33,154 nt of DNA from an uncultured Bacteroidota bacterium (GTDB lineage Bacteria; Bacteroidota; Bacteroidia; Chitinophagales; Chitinophagaceae), in contig CADEDV010000007.1 of NCBI GenBank assembly GCA_902826165.1, positions 1 to 33,154 on the forward strand, read 5' to 3'. Numbering within the stretch: the stretch's first letter is position 1; each line of letters opens with the position of its first letter. Both the position numbers and the translations under genes were made by a program. The notes beneath the pieces were generated by a model. The model did not search any database. It was not told the DNA's origin and worked only from the letters and a program-made list of their open reading frames with translations. This document shows positions 31,540 through 33,154 of this stretch, piece by piece.

Positions 31540-32481
31540 ATGAAGAAACTCCTCCTCTCTTTATTGCTTTTTATGGCCCTGTCCGTTTCCGGGCAAACTG
31601 TTTTTGGTTATTGGTATGGCTTTGCCAATGTCAAAACAACCAGTTCAGCAAACAATTACCTCGTGGAGCTTATCCTGCAACCGGAGAAGAATTATGTAAA
31701 AGGGGTGCTCAATTATTATTTTAAAAATACGTTTCGCAGCCTGCAGGTAAAAGGCAATTATAATGCCGCCAGCCGCCAGCTCAATCTCTATGATGTGCCG
31801 GTTACCTATTATGGCTCCAGGGCCAATATGGAAGTGGATTGTATGATGAATTTAAGAGCTACGCTTCGGGTAGCTAAAGCAGGATCTAATCTATCGGGCG
31901 GCTTTGTGAGTTTGCCGGAATACCGGCTGATGTGTGCCGATATCAATTTTAACCTGGAACTGAATGCTGATGCCAGCAAACAGGATTCCGTTTTAAAAGC
32001 ACTTCGGGAATATAAAGAAAGCTACCAGGTATGGAAACCATCTGCCTTTGATACACTGGTTCCCGAAACCATTATACAGCGAAAAGTAGTGAACTACGTG
32101 GTGGAAAGAGAATTTACCGAACGGGAAAATGTGGTGGCAGAAGAAATTGAAGTGGAGTCGGATTCTTTAAAAGTGGATTTCTATGATAACGGTGAAGTGG
32201 ACGGGGATTCAATTTCAGTTTTCTTCAATAAACAACTGATGGCTTTCAACCGGAAACTCAGTACCCGTGCCATTCATTTTGACATTGTATTAGATGCTGC
32301 CAAAGAGGTTAACGAACTGTCGATGTTTGCTGACAACCTCGGTGCCATTCCACCCAATACGGCCCTGATGATGATCAGCGATGGGAAAAACCGGTTTGAA
32401 GTTCGCTTATCCAGCAACCTGGAGAAAAATGGGACGGTGAGGATCAGGAGAAAGAAGGATGATCCTAGATCAAAAAAATAG
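31540..32481 (+). CDS. Exported protein of unknown function
   Basis: 313 residues with a signal peptide (MKKLLLSLLLFMALSVSGQ) and no lipobox. The mature protein starts TVFGYWYGFANVK; an N-terminal beta-rich domain (about 20-145, with NYLVELILQPEKNYVKGVLN) is followed by a long helical, acidic stretch near 150-220 (QDSVLKALREYKESYQVW, VAEEIEVESDS) and a C-terminal domain ending in the basic RIRRKKDDPRSKK. I know no named family, though proteins of this kind occur in many Chitinophagaceae. GATTTTTG at 31515-31522 is a one-mismatch -7 box. Confidence 0.8.
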   Translation: MKKLLLSLLLFMALSVSGQTVFGYWYGFANVKTTSSANNYLVELILQPEKNYVKGVLNYYFKNTFRSLQVKGNYNAASRQLNLYDVPVTYYGSRANMEVDCMMNLRATLRVAKAGSNLSGGFVSLPEYRLMCADINFNLELNADASKQDSVLKALREYKESYQVWKPSAFDTLVPETIIQRKVVNYVVEREFTERENVVAEEIEVESDSLKVDFYDNGEVDGDSISVFFNKQLMAFNRKLSTRAIHFDIVLDAAKEVNELSMFADNLGAIPPNTALMMISDGKNRFEVRLSSNLEKNGTVRIRRKKDDPRSKK

Positions 32482-32499
32482 AATTACACGAACGGAATC

Positions 32500-32949
32500 T
32501 TAATTTGTATAAAATTTCAAAGACCCCTCTAGTTCCGCTTCCAGGTAATCGTCAAAAAGGAATTTATATAGCCGGGTTTTCACTCCGTTATTATAGAATA
32601 TAAAAATGAACCGGTAAAACTTTTTGTCATACTTACCCAGACTGCTATAAACAGCAATATCATCTTGGATGTATCGCTTTTTTAATATTTTGTATCCCAT
32701 AAACGAACCTGAATTTTCATTCAGAAAAATAAACTTGCTTTTTAAATCTAGTACCGAAGAATCTCCCAAGCTTATATTGGGATTGGATGATAATAACCCT
32801 TCAATAGCCAAAGCAGCTTCTTTTCGCTGAGCCTTTGAATAAAATGAATCTATTAAAGGCATAGCAGTTTTATCCATTAAATTCTTCCCAGACTGTACAC
32901 CACAACCAGTAATAATAATTAGGCTTACCGCTAACAGCAATATTCTCAT
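32500..32949 (-). CDS. Small lipoprotein of unknown function
   Basis: 149 residues starting MRILLLAVSLIIITGCG with the acylated Cys at position 16. The mature part (VQSGKNLMDKTAMPLIDSFY onward) is rich in Ser, Lys and Tyr, with no motif that I recognise. It is AT-richer than the flanking genes. Its start codon lies 19 bases after the topoisomerase-like gene on the same strand, so it may be co-transcribed as a second gene. It is convergent with the exported protein gene, 18 bases apart. Confidence 0.78.
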   Translation of the reverse strand: MRILLLAVSLIIITGCGVQSGKNLMDKTAMPLIDSFYSKAQRKEAALAIEGLLSSNPNISLGDSSVLDLKSKFIFLNENSGSFMGYKILKKRYIQDDIAVYSSLGKYDKKFYRFIFIFYNNGVKTRLYKFLFDDYLEAELEGSLKFYTN

Positions 32950-32968
32950 AAGAAGATTTTAAAAAAAA

Positions 32969-33154
32969 TCAAAACAATTCCGGCTGGTTATCCTCCGCTT
33001 TCGGTTTCACCCATTCCATTTCCACACTCTTGCTGTAATCAACTAATTTGGCACCAACTGCTTTCCAGCCCATCACTTCCACCATCTTCGCAATTTTGAA
33101 TTTCGCTTTTCGTATCTGTTCTCCCCTGCCCTGCTGCACGGCCAGTATCGGTTC
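32969..33154 (-). CDS. Topoisomerase IV / gyrase subunit A-like protein, C-terminal end
   Basis: The last 61 codons and stop (TGA at 32969-32971) of a gene that runs off the window. The peptide reads from EPILAVQQGRGEQIRKAKF through KMVEVMGWKAVGAKLVDYSK to a charged end, AEDNQPELF. The segment 'MVEVMGWKAVGAKL' near the C-terminus resembles the tail of Bacteroidota DNA topoisomerase IV A subunits, which typically end in 'xIKGWKAxGNKL' followed by an acidic tail. The call rests on this short tail only. Confidence 0.65.
   Translation of the reverse strand, partial: EPILAVQQGRGEQIRKAKFKIAKMVEVMGWKAVGAKLVDYSKSVEMEWVKPKAEDNQPELF

Noticed and set aside
1-33154. tRNA, rRNA, CRISPR array, insertion sequence or prophage genes
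   Set aside because: No cloverleaf with a GTTCGA T-loop, no spaced identical repeats, and no transposase, integrase or phage structural protein was seen in any frame.

Overview
The window looks like chromosome of a Bacteroidota bacterium, most likely Chitinophagaceae or a close relative; this placement is inference. Supporting signs are the repeated -7 promoter boxes of the form TAnnTTTG a short way before start codons, the near absence of Shine-Dalgarno sequences, a one-piece SdhC-type cytochrome b, many short lipoproteins with a Bacteroidota-like lipobox, and the family make-up (BadF-type amino sugar kinase next to MurQ, fused ThrA, ECF sigma with a membrane anti-sigma). No rRNA, tRNA, CRISPR array, transposase or phage gene was seen.

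Layout. Positions 1-1047: sdhC and the start of sdhA (minus strand), with a promoter. 1117-1683: a conserved protein of unknown function. 1759-6675: threonine operon thrA-thrB-thrC (minus), preceded by a short Thr/Ile-rich leader peptide and alternative hairpins that look like an attenuator. 6722-8397: murK-like kinase and murQ (minus), for peptidoglycan sugar recycling. 8544-11000: S41 C-terminal processing peptidase, a lipoprotein and a small membrane protein. 11251-13553: ECF sigma factor, membrane anti-sigma factor, terminator and a two-span membrane protein. 13593-20596: a sulfur amino acid neighbourhood (cystathionine beta-synthase-like enzyme, then cysE and cysM) interleaved with a BtuF-like binding protein, a kinase-like protein of unknown role and class II fructose-bisphosphate aldolase. 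20778-21845: a second, unrelated class I aldolase. 21846-25200: an AT-richer accessory stretch with a Cys-rich lipoprotein, an exported TPR protein and two small unknown proteins, separated by unusual intergenic modules. 25417-30000: DUF418 membrane protein, Dps, lipoprotein, GH16 glucanase lipoprotein, bestrophin-like channel and a small cytochrome-c-like lipoprotein. 30078-33154: accD, smpB, an exported unknown protein, a lipoprotein, and the 3' end of what looks like a type II topoisomerase A subunit.

Most of the window is housekeeping metabolism. The most interesting non-standard signals are: (1) the threonine leader peptide and attenuator at 6548-6675; (2) a candidate small RNA at 15155-15305 that has its own promoter, a perfect 15-bp closing stem and a T-rich end; (3) the cassette-like accessory stretch at 21.9-25.2 kb; (4) a protein of unknown function at 16367-17473 with the residue pattern of a diverged protein kinase; (5) a terminator hairpin at 31013-31044 whose loop is also the promoter of smpB; and (6) a perfect palindrome that writes the last codons of two convergent genes. 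All calls come from reading the sequence; no database search was possible.
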